Origin: Strongylocentrotus droebachiensis
Lineage: Eukaryota; Echinodermata; Echinoidea; Camarodonta; Strongylocentrotidae
Reading direction: 5' to 3'
DNA length: 64,000 nt
Assembly: GCA_035222895.1 (NCBI GenBank)
Contig: JAVYIG010007887.1
Span: forward strand, 31,890-95,889
The translations under genes and the position numbers were made by a program. Below are positions 43,592 through 58,100 of the stretch, in pieces; within the stretch, counting starts at the first letter, position 1; each line of letters starts with the position of its first letter. The notes beneath the pieces were generated by a model that saw only the letters and a program-made list of their open reading frames with translations, did no database searches and was not told the DNA's origin.

Positions 43592-46299
43592 TTATATTTG
43601 GATCTCGTCGTCATTTGCCGTGGGGTGCGTGAAGACGATGCCCCCACCGTAGTGCATCCTTTGGGGGGTGGTGGTGCCCGATGTCACCCTACTGCTCTGG
43701 GAGCTGACGCCCGTTGACGTGACTAGTGGCGACAGGGAGGAGGAGCCTGGGGCAAGAGGTGAGAGTGATGGGGAGAGGTCGGGGGAGACCACGGCAGGTA
43801 CAAAGGCGCTCTCTTGAACGACAGGTGACCTTGGCAAGTGTTGGGAATGGTTTGACATTGAGGTATTGTTCATCACTCGTTGCGCTACGGGCTTGATAGG
43901 ACCCTGCGGAGTGTTTGTTAATAAAGGTGGTGGATAGTTCTTCACGTTGGCATGCAAGCTCTTTTTCTGCTGCAGCCTGGGATCTGTCATTTGCCTCTTG
44001 GCCACCGTGTCGTCCTTCAGCTTAGCAATCTCAGCGAAAACATGCGCTAAGGGTTGAAACTGTGGTCCCCAGTCTAATAAATAGTCCCAGTTGTAGCTAC
44101 CGGATAGTTCTTCATCACTATTTACAATAGAGCTTAACGAGCCTGCCATGGAAGGATGGCCATCCTCTGTGAAACCGAACAACCTGGTTCCATCCATGAT
44201 AGCATCGTCTTCCTCTGCCCCAACCTCGTCTAACCTATGATAGATAAGATGTCCAATATCGAGACCACCTCCAGCTTCCCCACCCCCTTCCTCTCCAAAC
44301 ACATGCATGCTTTCCACACTGGTCGAGTTCAGGTAATTGAGGTGCTTCTCTCGCGGGGAGTTCACGTCCGAGACACTTCCATCCTCATGATCCTGGGCGA
44401 TACCCGAATCAATCACTTTCTCCCTAATGTTGTTCTTTGGAGCCCCCGTCCCACCCTCATTGATGCGCCTAATCTCCTCATCCTCCATGGTTGTTGAGCC
44501 TCTCCCGCTGGAAGCAGAGTTGGACGGCTCGGAGATGTTGGTGTGGCCCATTCCACCCCCTGAACCTGGTATGCCGTAGAGCTGCCTGTGGGGGAAGTGA
44601 CCTGACGAGTTCATGCCATGGTTGACCATCCCTTGCGCTCCCATTTCAACAGGATCAAAGGTCACATCGTAGGAACGTGGCGACATTGATCCAGCCACGC
44701 TACGTTTGTCAGCCTGGGCCTCCTTCTTTCGTCTCCTCCTGCGCTGTCTGCATACCAGGATAATCCCAATGACAACAAACAGAAGAATGATCAGTATCGC
44801 TACAACGACAATTGCTATAATCCAGACAGGGATGGAGGATGCAGCATTGACTACAGACACAGCCGCAGTTGTACGTTCTGTCAAAGTACCTGCCTTACCG
44901 GTGCTGGCCGTGATCAGAAGAGCAAAGTTACTCTGTGCACTTAGATCAATTTCTCGTCTGGATCTATGTGTGAATCGATCTTCCAACCCTCTCCTCTTCC
45001 TCGCACTGGAGTTCAACGGCTGAGCAACCTTGATGATCCCTGTGGTGGCCTCGATGTAGAAGAACTCATGGGTGAGACTGTAGATCACCACCCCATCTTC
45101 ACCACCATCCGCATCAGTAGCAGTCACCTGGCCCACATAATCGCCAGTATCTGCTCCATCGCCGATCTCAAAGTTGTATTCCTGGTCATTGAACATAGGA
45201 GGAAATTCATCCACACTTGTGATGTTGACCTCGGTCTGGATGGATATGCTTAGACCTCCCGTGTCTTGGGCTTGGACAACGAAGCGGTAGCTGTTGGCGG
45301 ATTCATAGTCAAAGACCGCTGCAGTGAACACTTCTCCTGTAACAGGATCAATGGTAAAGTAATCATCGCCGTTTGAAGGGCCAAGACCTCTGATTGAGTA
45401 GGTGAGCTCTCCGTATTCCCCTGCATCATTATCAAGAGCTCCTGCAGTGAACACGTACGTCTCTACTGGCATGTTCTCCGGAACCAAAAAGTGATAGAAC
45501 AGCTGCGGGAAGTACGGTGGAAACTCGTTGAAGTCTGTGATGGTGATTGTGACCAAGACCACAGAGGCTAGCTGGTTTTCCATGCCTCTGTCACTGGCCT
45601 GGACGGTGAACTCCACCCTTTCAACTTCCTCCCGATCCAGTTTTCCCCTGACAGTCACCGCACCGCTTACAACATCAATAGCAAACAGATCACTGTAGGT
45701 ACCTGATATAATGCTGTACTCTACCTCCCCATTGTATCCTATATCCCTATCTGTAGCATGCACTGTCAAAATGTAAGTACTTGCTGTTGCATTCTCAGCT
45801 ATTCTACCTTCATACTGGACATGGTCGAAAATAGGAGAGTGATCATTAATGTCCTCGACCTCTATCACAACTTCAGCCGTTGCATTGTTCACTGGTTCTC
45901 CGTTATCCACGGCGCCAATGATCAACGTGTAGGTATCCGTCGCTTCCCTGTCAAGCCTTTCAAGAACAGTGATGCGGCCATCATTCGTATCGATCTTAAA
46001 CTTCCCCTGATCATTGCCGCTCTCTATGAAGTAATTGATCTTGCTGTTCTCGGGCGACAGATCCATGTCCTCCGCGACAACGGTGATGACAAGATGGCCG
46101 AGGGATACATTCTCAGACACGCTGGCGCTGTAGATGTCCTGCACGAACTGTGGGGACTGGTTGTTGACGTCTGTGATCTCTATTCTGACGGTGACAAACT
46201 CTGAAAGGGCCGGTGCTCCGCTATCCGTGGCAGTGACGTAGAGCTGGATGGTGGTCTCTACGTCGTTGAACTCAATGACTTGATTGGTGAAGATGACAC
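43592..46299 (-). CDS. dachsous (DCHS): dachsous last exon: four membrane-proximal cadherin repeats, membrane helix, cytoplasmic tail
   Basis: 2,708 nt from a TTGCAG acceptor to TAA. Linkers ITDVNNQSPQF, VEDINDHSPIF, ITDFNEFPPYF and ITSVDEFPPMF become progressively less canonical toward the membrane, suggesting weaker calcium binding there. The helix is at about 44748-44832, followed by the stop-transfer RQRRRRRKKE. The conserved tail blocks lie at about 44445-44520 (GRGSTT and DEEIRRINE) and 44020-44105 (NWDYLLDW). Confidence 0.96.
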
Positions 46300-49200
46300 C
46301 TGCAAGAACAAGCAAAAGAACAATTTCACATCAATGGTTGCCACTTCATACGTAGAAATAATAGGTGGTATTCTCAGAAGCAGACTAACTTTAGTCCATG
46401 GTTTAATCCACCGGCTAAGTACGGAATGCCAAGTGTCCATATGAATATATTTTTTAATAATTTCATATGTCCCTAAATTACCATGATAACATAATTATAT
46501 CATAGCTACGTTGTTGTTTATTAATTATGTTATTACATTTTATTTTAATTTAGCGACAGATTAAATTCCATACTTAGTCGGTGGATTAAACCATGGACTA
46601 AAGTTAGTCCGCTTTCGAGAATACCACACAATGAAATTATTGGAAACACTGTCATATTTGAATTCTAGTATCAGGTTGCCAAAGGAGCATATGAAAGAAC
46701 TGATCACTCAGACAAATATTATACACGAGATGTACCCCGAGATTAGCATGTTACACACAAGGTTGGGAGGACAGGTAACAGACCAAATAACTTTATAAAT
46801 CATCAAGGTGGCAATTCACCCAATGCATAGCTTGCATATTGCTGAAGTAAACATAAAGGTACACCATTTACATTGGGGCACATTTTCTTGTAGGTGAATT
46901 ACTTGTTGACTGTGAGGCTTTTTGTATTAAAATCAACAGCATAATATTTAACAATTCAAAGTTAGCTGTGCAAGCAAAGTAACATTTGTGATGCCATACA
47001 AATATAATTATAGGTTTAAATTCAATCTGGATTGCACAAAAAGAGCGAGGATTTTATGGAAAGATTCTATAAAATGTCAACTCGGACATATATCAATCAT
47101 GTTGATAACTTACCAGTAATTGGGTCAATGTAGAAAGATGGATGAGAGTCTACAAAGCTGTAGGTCAGCTCAGCATTGAGTCCAATGTCTTTGTCTGAAG
47201 CATTCACTGCTACGACAGCCACGTTAGGCTGGGTTAATTCAGGTAGAGTGACCTATAAACAGAAGACAAGAGATATACATACATTAGTTTACCACAGCAA
47301 AGTCACTGATTTTCACAATTTGTGTATCTTCTTATGTGTGAAAATCTGTTTCACATGTAAGTGTACATCCATAGCCACATTGATGATATGAATAGATTAA
47401 ACATTGCACATTTTCTGTAAATATGTGAACAAAACAATCTCAACTCATACTGGATGTTCTGTTGAAAGTCTGAATTCAAATTATAATATAATAATATCTA
47501 ATTTAATGCAATTCAATCCAATTATTTCACTTACTTTACACAACATGAATGAAAGCCAAATGCTGTGCTACAAAGGTTCAGTTGTCATTGCAACAATATA
47601 AATGAACACTGACAGAAAAATAAATCAGGAAATAACCACACTCTGACTGACTGCACAAGATCTGGGACCCGTTTCACTAAGCCTTTTTTCAATGACAAAT
47701 GACAAATATCCATGACAAATCTGCTGATAAGCAATCAGAAGCAAGGATTTCAGTAGCTTATAACAACAACTGTCATTTGTCACTGACAGAAAAATCAATC
47801 AGGAAATAACCATACTCTGACTGACTGCGCAAGATCTGGGACCCGTTTCACAAAGCCTTTGTTCAATGTCAAATGACAAATATCAGTGACAAATCTGCTG
47901 ATAACCAATCAGAAGCAAGGATTTCAGTAGCTTATAACAACAACAACTGTCATATGTCACTGATGACAAGTTTTGTGAAACACCCCCCGGCACAAGATAG
48001 CTTCCTACCTGGTACGACTCCTGACGGAAGACGGGCGCGTTGTCGTTCTCGTCCGTGACGATGACCTCCAGGGTCATGGTGGTGGTGTACTCGGTGTCCG
48101 TAGCCTCCAGCTCCAGGGTGTATCCATCCTGCGTCTCGCGGTCCAGACTGCGGGCCAGGGTGATGATCCCGCTGTACTGGTCAATGGCAAAGTACCCTCC
48201 GGGGTTGCCGGTCGATGTGAAGCTGTACTGGATGTTGGGGTTGGTGTCTGAATCTGTGGCTGTAACGGTGGTGACGGATAGTCCCACACCGAGGTCTGTT
48301 TGAAAAAGGAGAGAAAATAAATTATCACAAGTTGAGCTAGATTGAAGTATAACGTAAGCATACCGAGATATAAATGGATCACAAAACCATGATGACTTAT
48401 AGTCCCATGCCTACAACTTTTTGACTGTGAGAGATTAAATGTTATATAACATTGTGGTTCAGTATTCGGTTACTTGTAACCTGTAATGCAAAAAGTCATA
48501 GAATTCTTCATAGTTTATGAAAGCTCTATCTACGAAACCAGAATTTCAGTACATTGACCTTCACAAAAATGTAAAACTACATATATGTTTTAGCATATTT
48601 GTTCCATCCTTTCCTGATGTAACCACTGCTGAGAACCAAAAGGGCAATAATTCCTCTTTACACAGTATTAAGGTCTTTCTGACTCTAAGTCGGAAGACAA
48701 GTCAGATGTCAGATAGAATATCCCAGTATAAGTTTTATGAACAATTAGGCAAATTATATATCTTGGACTGATAATATCAAGAAAGTGTCTGAACAAGGAA
48801 TGAAAGGTGCAACACAAATGGCAGGTGAAAGAGTTGCATGGCGTGCTCTCGTGAAGACCACAGCAACGCTTTACAGCGCCACCTGAAGTTGATGATGATG
48901 ATGATAACCTTTTAGAAGTAAAAAAAAGATGTGAATTCCTGTTTTCTACCCACCTTCACTAACACTGACAGGATCCATCAGCACGAAGACGGGTTGGTTG
49001 TCGTTGACATCCACAATGCCGATCCTCATGGTGGCCGTACCGGTCAGCTGGGGTGACCCTCCGTCCCTGGCGACGACGGTCAGCACGTAGGAATCTTCGA
49101 TCTCATAGTCCAAGCTCTTGGCAGTGGTCACTATACCGGTCACATGGTCAATGGCAAAGGCATTGTCTGTGTTTCCGCTGGTGAGCTCGTAGTAGATGGC

Positions 49201-52069
49201 TCCGTTGGTGCCTTCGTCAGCGTCAGTTGCAGATACCTGTGGAGGATTGAAAATAGTTCAAGGGTTAAAGGTATTACAAAGTTTTGGGAAATTTTGAAAA
49301 ATGGGTGGATAGTGATGCTTTACAATTTTAATATATTTGGATGCCCCTGTGGATGTATTAAAAACACCAGAAATTTTAGCCCCTAAAACACTTCTGCTTT
49401 CGAGAAAAATCGAATATAAAGATTTACCGGTGCTCCCGGTAAATTTTGATAAATTTCAAATAGCTCCTACGGCTGTACAATGGTAGCTGCGACCATAAAA
49501 ATCTCAGAGTATGTAGTTGTGGTATATAATTTCCGAACAAGAATAGCTAATCAGTCAATTTTAGTCAATAAACATTGTTTTATAGCTTAATTAATATCTT
49601 GACCTTTAGAGGGAGCTATTCAACATGAAGTTTTTATTATTTACAATTTCATAACTTTAGAGTCGATCTCGACCGCGACAACGATCACTGAATATTGTAG
49701 GATCGTATATGCTTCCAATATGTTCATTTGAACCAAATTCATGACCCCATACCAAAACTTTGTATTACCTTTAAGAAATGTGTATAATGGCAAACTAATG
49801 GTACTGGTTCAAATTTATAAAAAAAAGGGAAAATGTTTATCAATGCCATGGATTTATTAAAATGTGCCTTGTTTTTTTAAATTTAGATGGTATATGGAAA
49901 TGATGATAACCAATGTTTTTAGATTGAGATCACTATTTTACAACAGGCTTATATGTAACATGACGACTAAAAACAAATCTGTCCAGCTAGACAAATCATT
50001 TGAGCATGCAAATACAGTACTACATGTGGATGATTCAGTTGAAAGAACCAAATTTAAAAGAAACAAATACAACAGGGACACATGCTTACTCAGTTGTGGA
50101 ACTGTTATAGCCTGGCTTAACCAACATTGGTACAACACTCTTTTGCAACTGCTCGACTAAATCAATCATAACCATTATAGAACGGTAGATTGAAACGTTT
50201 ATTGTTTTCAAGTGTGAAGGCAACCTACAACCAAATCAATCACAACCATCATAAAACAGTAGACTGAAACGTTAATTGTTTTCAAGTGTGAAGGCAACCT
50301 ACCTGAGTCACATAGATATCCGAATTGGGCACCTCCCACACCCTGCTCTGATAACGATCCTGAACAAACTGGGGGGCGTTGTCGTTGGCGTCCGTCAGCT
50401 CCACCTGGACGGTAGCGTAGCCGTACATGGGGCTGGAGTTCTCGGGGGTCCGCATGGCTTCCGCCACCAGCCTGATGTTGGGTTGGGTCTCGTAGTCTAG
50501 CTTGGTGGTGTCGGCTACCACCAGGATTGCACTTCCACCTGCCAAATGAATTAACGATCGGGGTTATATGATATGATAGCTGTGATATCTGTAGTAATGT
50601 TATCTAAATTGAAAATGATTGAAAATCAATTCTCACAGATTCAAATGACATTCACACTAAATATTCAAAATGACAAATGACTATAAATAAATAACTAATC
50701 AGCAAAGATATATACAAAAATTATGCTAATGTGTTGACCATGCTGCAGCCATTACATGATGAGGGAAGACGTTTAAGAGAACTTTGCTAAATTAAGATTC
50801 TGAATCAAACACAACCATACCTGCTTGTACTTGGATTCCAAAAGCTCCATTCTCATTCCCGCTGACCAGACTGTACACGATGTCATTGGAGCTCGATCCG
50901 TCGGGCAGGAAGGCTGAGAGCGAAAGGACCACGTCCCCATTGTCCGCTGCCTCCGATGGCTGCACCAAGTAAGTCTGCTGGCCAAACTGGAGGCCACCGG
51001 ATCCCGATGTTCCTACCCACACCTCAACAATACCTGAGATAACAAGCAAGAATTCATTCATTCATGAGATTCTTTAAGAGTAAAGTGTGATGCAACCTTT
51101 TGAACTTTCCTCATATGGGTAATAAACAAATTCTAACTTCATTTACAGTGGTATCAATCACAGATTTGCCCACAGTTGAATTCCAAAAAGAGGTAATCAT
51201 TCTCTTTCAACAATACAGAATAGACCTAGAATGTGTTTGCAAGTACGTCAATAGTAATACATTTCAGACATTAACCTCAGATTAAAATCATACCTACCCA
51301 AATTTAATTAGATAATTTGGAATTAGATAAAATGGGTGGAGAAAAGTACAATGAATGCATGTACACAAATTGTGTTGTGTTATATATTCAAATTAGTTTG
51401 GACAACCACATCCACCATGCCCCCCAAACTACTTCTTGTTAATTCATTACATTATGATGTTCATGAATTATTCTATTCATATTGTACAAGCTATTGATTA
51501 TTTAACTTTATAGTTGTGAACAAATAGAGCTAAATTCAATAAACATTTCATCTATCGTAATCATGCCATTTTGTATGAGAGAAACAATGTCCTACCATTG
51601 CTGCTCAACGATGGTGACCCAAGGTCATAGGCCATGACCTCCAGATGATAAAATAACGTGCCAGGGTTCAGGGACTTTGTTGTGATAACGCCACTGACGG
51701 TGTCAATAGCAAAGGACGAGGACTGCTGGGTGAATCTGCAATAAAAATTAAATAATCATAATTACATTGCATTTTTCATCACTGATCAGTATCATTATGG
51801 GCAGAACAGAAGACAAATTCTAACAAACTTGTGTCACATAATGCACAGGCATGGATAAAATGAGATAATAGTCATCAAAAGCAAGATCAACACCATTATC
51901 GCCACCAACAACTTTGACACCACAACCATAACCATCATCACCACCACCACCACCATAGTCATCACCACTACCACCACCACCACCACCATCACCATCACCA
52001 TCACCATCACCATCACCATCACCATCACCATCACCATCACCATCACCATCACCATAGTCATTCTTGTCG

Positions 52070-52111
<42 letters not shown>

Positions 52112-55100
52112 CCATCATCTTCCTCCCACCAATACTACTGACATATGCCCTATATTCAATTCATTCATCTCCAAAAGTTGGCAAAGAGAACAAACAATAT
52201 CATTTCCTCATATCCATGAAGTTCATAGGCCTACAAGGAAACTAGCATTAAAAAGAAGAAACAACTCAACAAATAAAGGTTCTCCTTACCTGTAGTTAAC
52301 TTGTCCATTAACCCCTGAATCCTTGTCATCTGCCTCAACGTTAGCAACAAAGGTGTTGGAGGAGGCGTCCTGGGTCACGTTAGCTCTGATGGGGATCGTC
52401 TTGAACACCGGGGCATTGTCATTCACGTCACTGATGTCGATGATTACCTGGACGCGCTCGCTGCGAGGTCCGAAGACACCGCTGTCGGTGGCCGTCACTT
52501 GGAACGTGTAGCGGGTCTCCTTCTCGTAGTCAAATTTCCTGGATGGGTGAAAAAAGGAGTTTTAGACCATGATTGACAAAAAGATGAACATGTTAATTAG
52601 ATTCATAATTAGAATATAGTGTTGATAGAATTCAATACAAAGAGTCCTGATTCGTGTTCATGTAAATAGGTTAGTCCCATCTTGGTAATCTCTTGCTGCA
52701 CAGATGGACAAACTGATACATAAAGACTGTTCAAAAAGAGGTAAGAAGTTTCTTTCTACACCAAAGTGCCTTGTGTAAAGGCTCCATTTATGCAGCAATA
52801 AATGAGCAACAATATCTTTATATGTAGATGGTTGCTAAAACAGAATTGGCTCTACAAGTTGTCTGACAGACATACTTACATTAAACAGGGAATGGCAAAT
52901 AAATCAAATCAAATAATTAAATTGGTAGAAAAACAAGATGTCTTCAGAAGTATCATAGAGCCCAACATCTTCATGACTTTATCAGAATATCAAATCAAAG
53001 ACACAATCATCACAAAATACAAGATTCAGGACATGGATTCACTTAAATAAGCACTTAAGCTGATCTGTACCACTTGTAGCTCCTTGCGCCCTCTATACAG
53101 CCTAAGTGGTACCCGTTGATCCCTCATTTTCCCATTTTTTTGTATGTTAAGTAAGAGCTGATTTCATGAGATAACCACCAGCCAGTGGCCACACAGGGAG
53201 GTCTAATCCCTCCTGGCCAAATGAGTGCAGATAGGCTTTAAGTACACTCACCCAGTAGTTGTGATCTCGCCATGCTCTGGATCAATGCTAAACAACCCAA
53301 TGGTGGTGTTATCAAGGGTATAGTACACATCTCCATTCAACCCTTCATCATCGTCGGTAGCGACCACCGTCAGAATGGTGGCGTTGATGACGGTGCTCTC
53401 CGGGATGCTCTTATAGTACGACATGGATCCAAACACCGGGTCGTTGTCGTTGAGGTCGGTCACCGTCACGCGGATGGTTGTGGTCCCGCTCCTGGGCGAG
53501 GTGCCCTGGTCGGTTGCAGTGATGGTGAGCGTGTACATGGCCTCGTCCTCCCTGTCGAGCGCCCCCAGCGTGAAGAGAGCACCAGTGGATTGATTGATAG
53601 AGAACGCGTTCTTTGGATCACCACCTGAAAGGAAACAATTTTAAATATTTTGTATTTGTATGAAACAGTATCAATAATTTTTTTTATTCCGGTTAATCAG
53701 ATTAAGTTGCCGTAACAATTCAAAACAAGTTTTCACTTCAATGTGCTTTCTCAAATGAGTCATTTTGGATGTACATCTAATCTAAAGATTTATCACATAT
53801 ATGATGCTACAAAAATAAATACAAAAAGGATATTATGTTCATGTATGGTAAACTTCATGAAGAATTGTTGTATTAATTTTCTTGAATCTGTTAATTCAAT
53901 TAAAAAATCATTTGCATTACTTTAACTTAATTGTTATATTAAATTAAAAAGTAGTTTGAATCATCACTAATTACATTTTTGGGGTAACCTTTACCCAACA
54001 TGGCCTTTAAGCAACTAGATATTTTATCATTCATGAATTGCCATCCAATCATGCTTACCTGTAATAGAGTAGATAAGATCCCCGTTTGGGCCCTCATCCG
54101 CATCCGTTGCTATGGCGTTATGGATGACACCCGGACTCTGGTTCTCGGGGAGGGTGATGTCAAAGGTCGGAGGGGCAAAGGTCGGGTTGTTGTCGTTGAC
54201 GTCCATCACGTAGACGAGGACGGTGGCCATGTCGTAGCGGGCTGGGAAAGCACCATCCATGGCATACACTAGAGTTAAGAAAGAAAAAAAAAAAAAATAA
54301 TAATTATAAAACGTTACTTATAAAGCGCTTACCACCGAAGTCTGTAAGCGCTAAAAAGACCACATTCATTAGCTCTATGAAAACTTAGCAAGAGATGACT
54401 CCTGCCGATGTATTTTTAGAGCACACATGATTTTTAAGTAAAAACATAACCAACGGTTCAATAATACTTCTGATGACTGATAATAAATAAATAACGGAAA
54501 TGTCTTCATTCTGCTGAAGTTTAATTATTTAACTTCATTATATGTAATGTACCAATCTACATGTATGTACTGAAAACTGATAATCATTGTTATCTTTAAA
54601 CGAATATAGCACAGCATACATGTATATCCTTTTAGATGTTCTAACACTGAAAACTGAAAGATCATCATCAATTTATCTTTACCACCCTGAAAAAACAATA
54701 GTAAATTCTTTTAAATGTCCTTGTACTTAAGAGTTTACAGAGTTTAATAAACCTTCATTTATTCATTTTGAGATATGTAGTCAAAATGCAATTTCCATCT
54801 CATATCTTCTGGGATATCTGCAACATTCTTGTTTATGTCAAGTCTATCTTTGATAGAAATAGTAATAGTATGATCACTTTACCTGTTACTACATATTTTA
54901 AATGTCCTTGTAGTTAAGGGTTTACAGAGTTTCATGAACCATATTTAATTCATTTTGACATATGTGGTCAAAATGCAATTTCCATCTCGTATCTTCCGAG
55001 ATATATGCACCATTCTGGTTTATTGTAAGTCTACCTTCAATAGATATAATATGATCACTTTACCTGTAACTACATATGAATCCCTTTGCTCTCTATCTAG

Positions 55101-58100
55101 GATAGCTTTGGTTCTAATCTCTCCCGTTGTAGCGTTGATCCTGAACATCCCTCTGGCTATCTCCTCTGGAAGCTCATAGGTTATCCTGCCGTTGACACCT
55201 GTCAAAGAAAGACATTACAGATATATGTATTAGAATAAAGTTCAATAACAAATCATATGAATAACTACAAGGTAAAAAAAATACAATAACCTGATAGTAC
55301 TAATTTTCATTTTCCTAGAGAAAGAGATTGATAACAGCTGTCCATCGACAAGCAAGGAGCTCATCAAAAACAAATTTTAGCACAAATATGCACTAGTGAA
55401 TACGCGCATAATCAAAATGGCTGAATTTGTTCAGTCTCCTTCAAACTCTCTCTTTGATAAACGCAGTAATATTTAATACCAATGAACCAATAATTTAAAA
55501 CATAGACTTTTCTCAGACATCATCACTTGTACACAATGAATAAAAAGTAAAATTAAGTTAAATTGGTAATGGATTTCACATATGTTTTAATCAAATAATT
55601 ACAACAAACTGTAAATTTAGTGCACCTGGGTCCTTAAGAATGAGCAAAATTCATGCCAACTCAATTACAAACACTAGTGTACATGACAAGTTACACAGAC
55701 AGAGCACATATCTTAACTGCTAATGAAACAGTATTCTCTCAGTCCCCTTGGTTCAATACACAAGACTACCCAGTTGTGGTAGGCAATGGGCTAACTGACT
55801 ACCTACCTGAATCGCCGTCGATAGCAACCACCATGCCCACGTACGTCCCAGGTCCCTGGCTCTCTGAGACGTTCATCACATAGATGGACTGCTCAAAGCG
55901 CGGCGGCTGGTCGTTGACATCAATCACCCTGATGGTGAGAGTCTGGGTGGCCATGTGCTGGACGGTGCCGTGGTCAGTGGCCAGGATGACCAGCTCGTAG
56001 TCTCGTTTGTGCTCGTGGTCAAGAGAGTGGGCAATGGTCAGCAAACCTGAAAGTTCAGAAGACAGATTTTTATCCAAAATGTTTATCAGACACCATGGAA
56101 CACAAGCCTAAGATATCTGTAGAGTCATCGCTTAAAAAAAATCTGAAATATCCTCTAAGGTTGTTAATAGTATTGGCAAAAATAATAAAATAAACTTATT
56201 GATAAAAATAAATGAGTAAATACAAATGAGTAAAGAGCATGACTCCAAACATGTCAAACGGTCAAATTTTTAAAAGTTTGTGTCGGTCTACTCAAACTGT
56301 CGCTCAAACTTGATCTCCTATTTGGATAATCAAAATGACTAAAACAATTGCAGAATATGAAGTGTACATTTAAACAAATATGTTCTGGCACTTAGAATTT
56401 AGGTTGAGTTGTATAACAGTTTCTCTAGAAAAGTGAGTGAAATTGGGAAGAATTAAAACCAAACCTGTGCAAAAAAAACTCTTAATGATACTTTTACAGT
56501 GACGGTTATTGATTACAAAGATGTATTGCTCATGCAATATCTAAATAAACTTACCAGTAACTGCATCCAGGCTGAACTTGCCATCCTCGTTTCCAGAGGT
56601 TATCGTGTAACCCACTCTGCCATTCTCCCCGCTGTCTTCATCCGTTGCTATGATGTGAATCACATTGAACCCGACAGGCTCATCCTCCATCACATCGGTT
56701 GAACTCCTGGACACAAACACAGGATCGTTGTCGTTGCTGTCGTAGATCCTGATCTCCACCGTGCTGGTCGCCGCCCTCCGTGCGCTGACATTGACGGCCT
56801 GGTCCTGCGCCTGTATGACGAGGAGGAAAACGTGGTTGATTTCATGGTCCACGTTCTGAATGGTGCGCAGAGTGCCTGTGTACTCATCGATTGCGAAGAA
56901 GTCTTGCTCTGTGAGGATGGTGTAGCGGATGAGGCCGTTGGCGCCAGAGTCTGCATCCGTTGCAGATACTGTCCAGATGACGTGGTTGATGCCGACATTC
57001 TCCTGCAGCGTCAGGTAGATCAGGTCCTGGTCGAAATCAGGCGTGTTGTCGTTCTGGTCGAGGATGTTGATGGTGACGCTGATCGAGGTGGAGTGCGTCT
57101 GAGGAACGTTGTTATCCTGCGCGATGATCGTCAAGGTATAGTGAGCTGCCATCTCGTAATCCACGACTCGAACATTGTACACTTCCCCCGAGCTGTGGTT
57201 CACGTCCCACACGTCAAAGTCGTTGCCCTCTGTGATGTAGTAATAAATCTTGCCGTTGTCACCTACGTCCATGTCCGAGGCTGATACAACCCCAACTACC
57301 GTAGGTGGCTGGATGTTCTCATCAGCTGTGAAGATGTATGCAGACATGGCAGCGATGGGCACGTTGTCATTGAGGTCTAGGACACGAACCCTGACACTTG
57401 CGGTTGCTTGCATGGGTGGATTACCGCCGTCCTGTGCTAGGACAGTCAAGGTGTAGAAGCTTTCATCCTCTCTGTCAATTGCTGCAGTAGTACTGATGAC
57501 ACCAGAGGAGTCAATTGTAAACTTGGGAGAACCTGTGAACAATAACAATCAATCAAAGGTTTTATTATTCAACATATGCAAATAAACAAGTAAGCTGACA
57601 TCATGAGCTGGGTGCAGCATATAACCAAAGCTTTAAAATAGAAATATCCAAGTTTGATGTCACCCCATGACTATAAAATTTGATATCGACAAAGAAGAAG
57701 ACATCTCATAATTTCTCAAATCCAAGATGTCCTTCACAAGGAAAGGAATGATCCTTTCCATGTGAAGTGGAGAACATAGACAAGGTAGACCACTTACTGT
57801 CAATCAGCGAGTAGGAGATATTCCCAAGCACTCCACTGTCAGTATCTGTCGCGATGATCCATGCCACAAACTCCCCAGCAGGTTGCTCCTCCCTCACTGA
57901 CGCTTGGTAGGTACGATCTTGGGAGAAGACAGGAGCATTGTCATTAAGGTCGTTGACATTGATGTAGACAGTTGCTGAGGAGCTTAGGGCGGGGTTTCCA
58001 CCGTCGACGGCCCTGATGGTCAGTCTGTAGCTATAGGCAGTCTCTCGGTCAAGAGGGCGGGTTGTTCTTATGACACCTGGTGGAAAATTGACAAAGAAGG

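Noticed and set aside
51834-52118. 94-residue Met/Val repeat protein on the minus strand
   Set aside because: Pure translation of CACCAT/CAT microsatellite.
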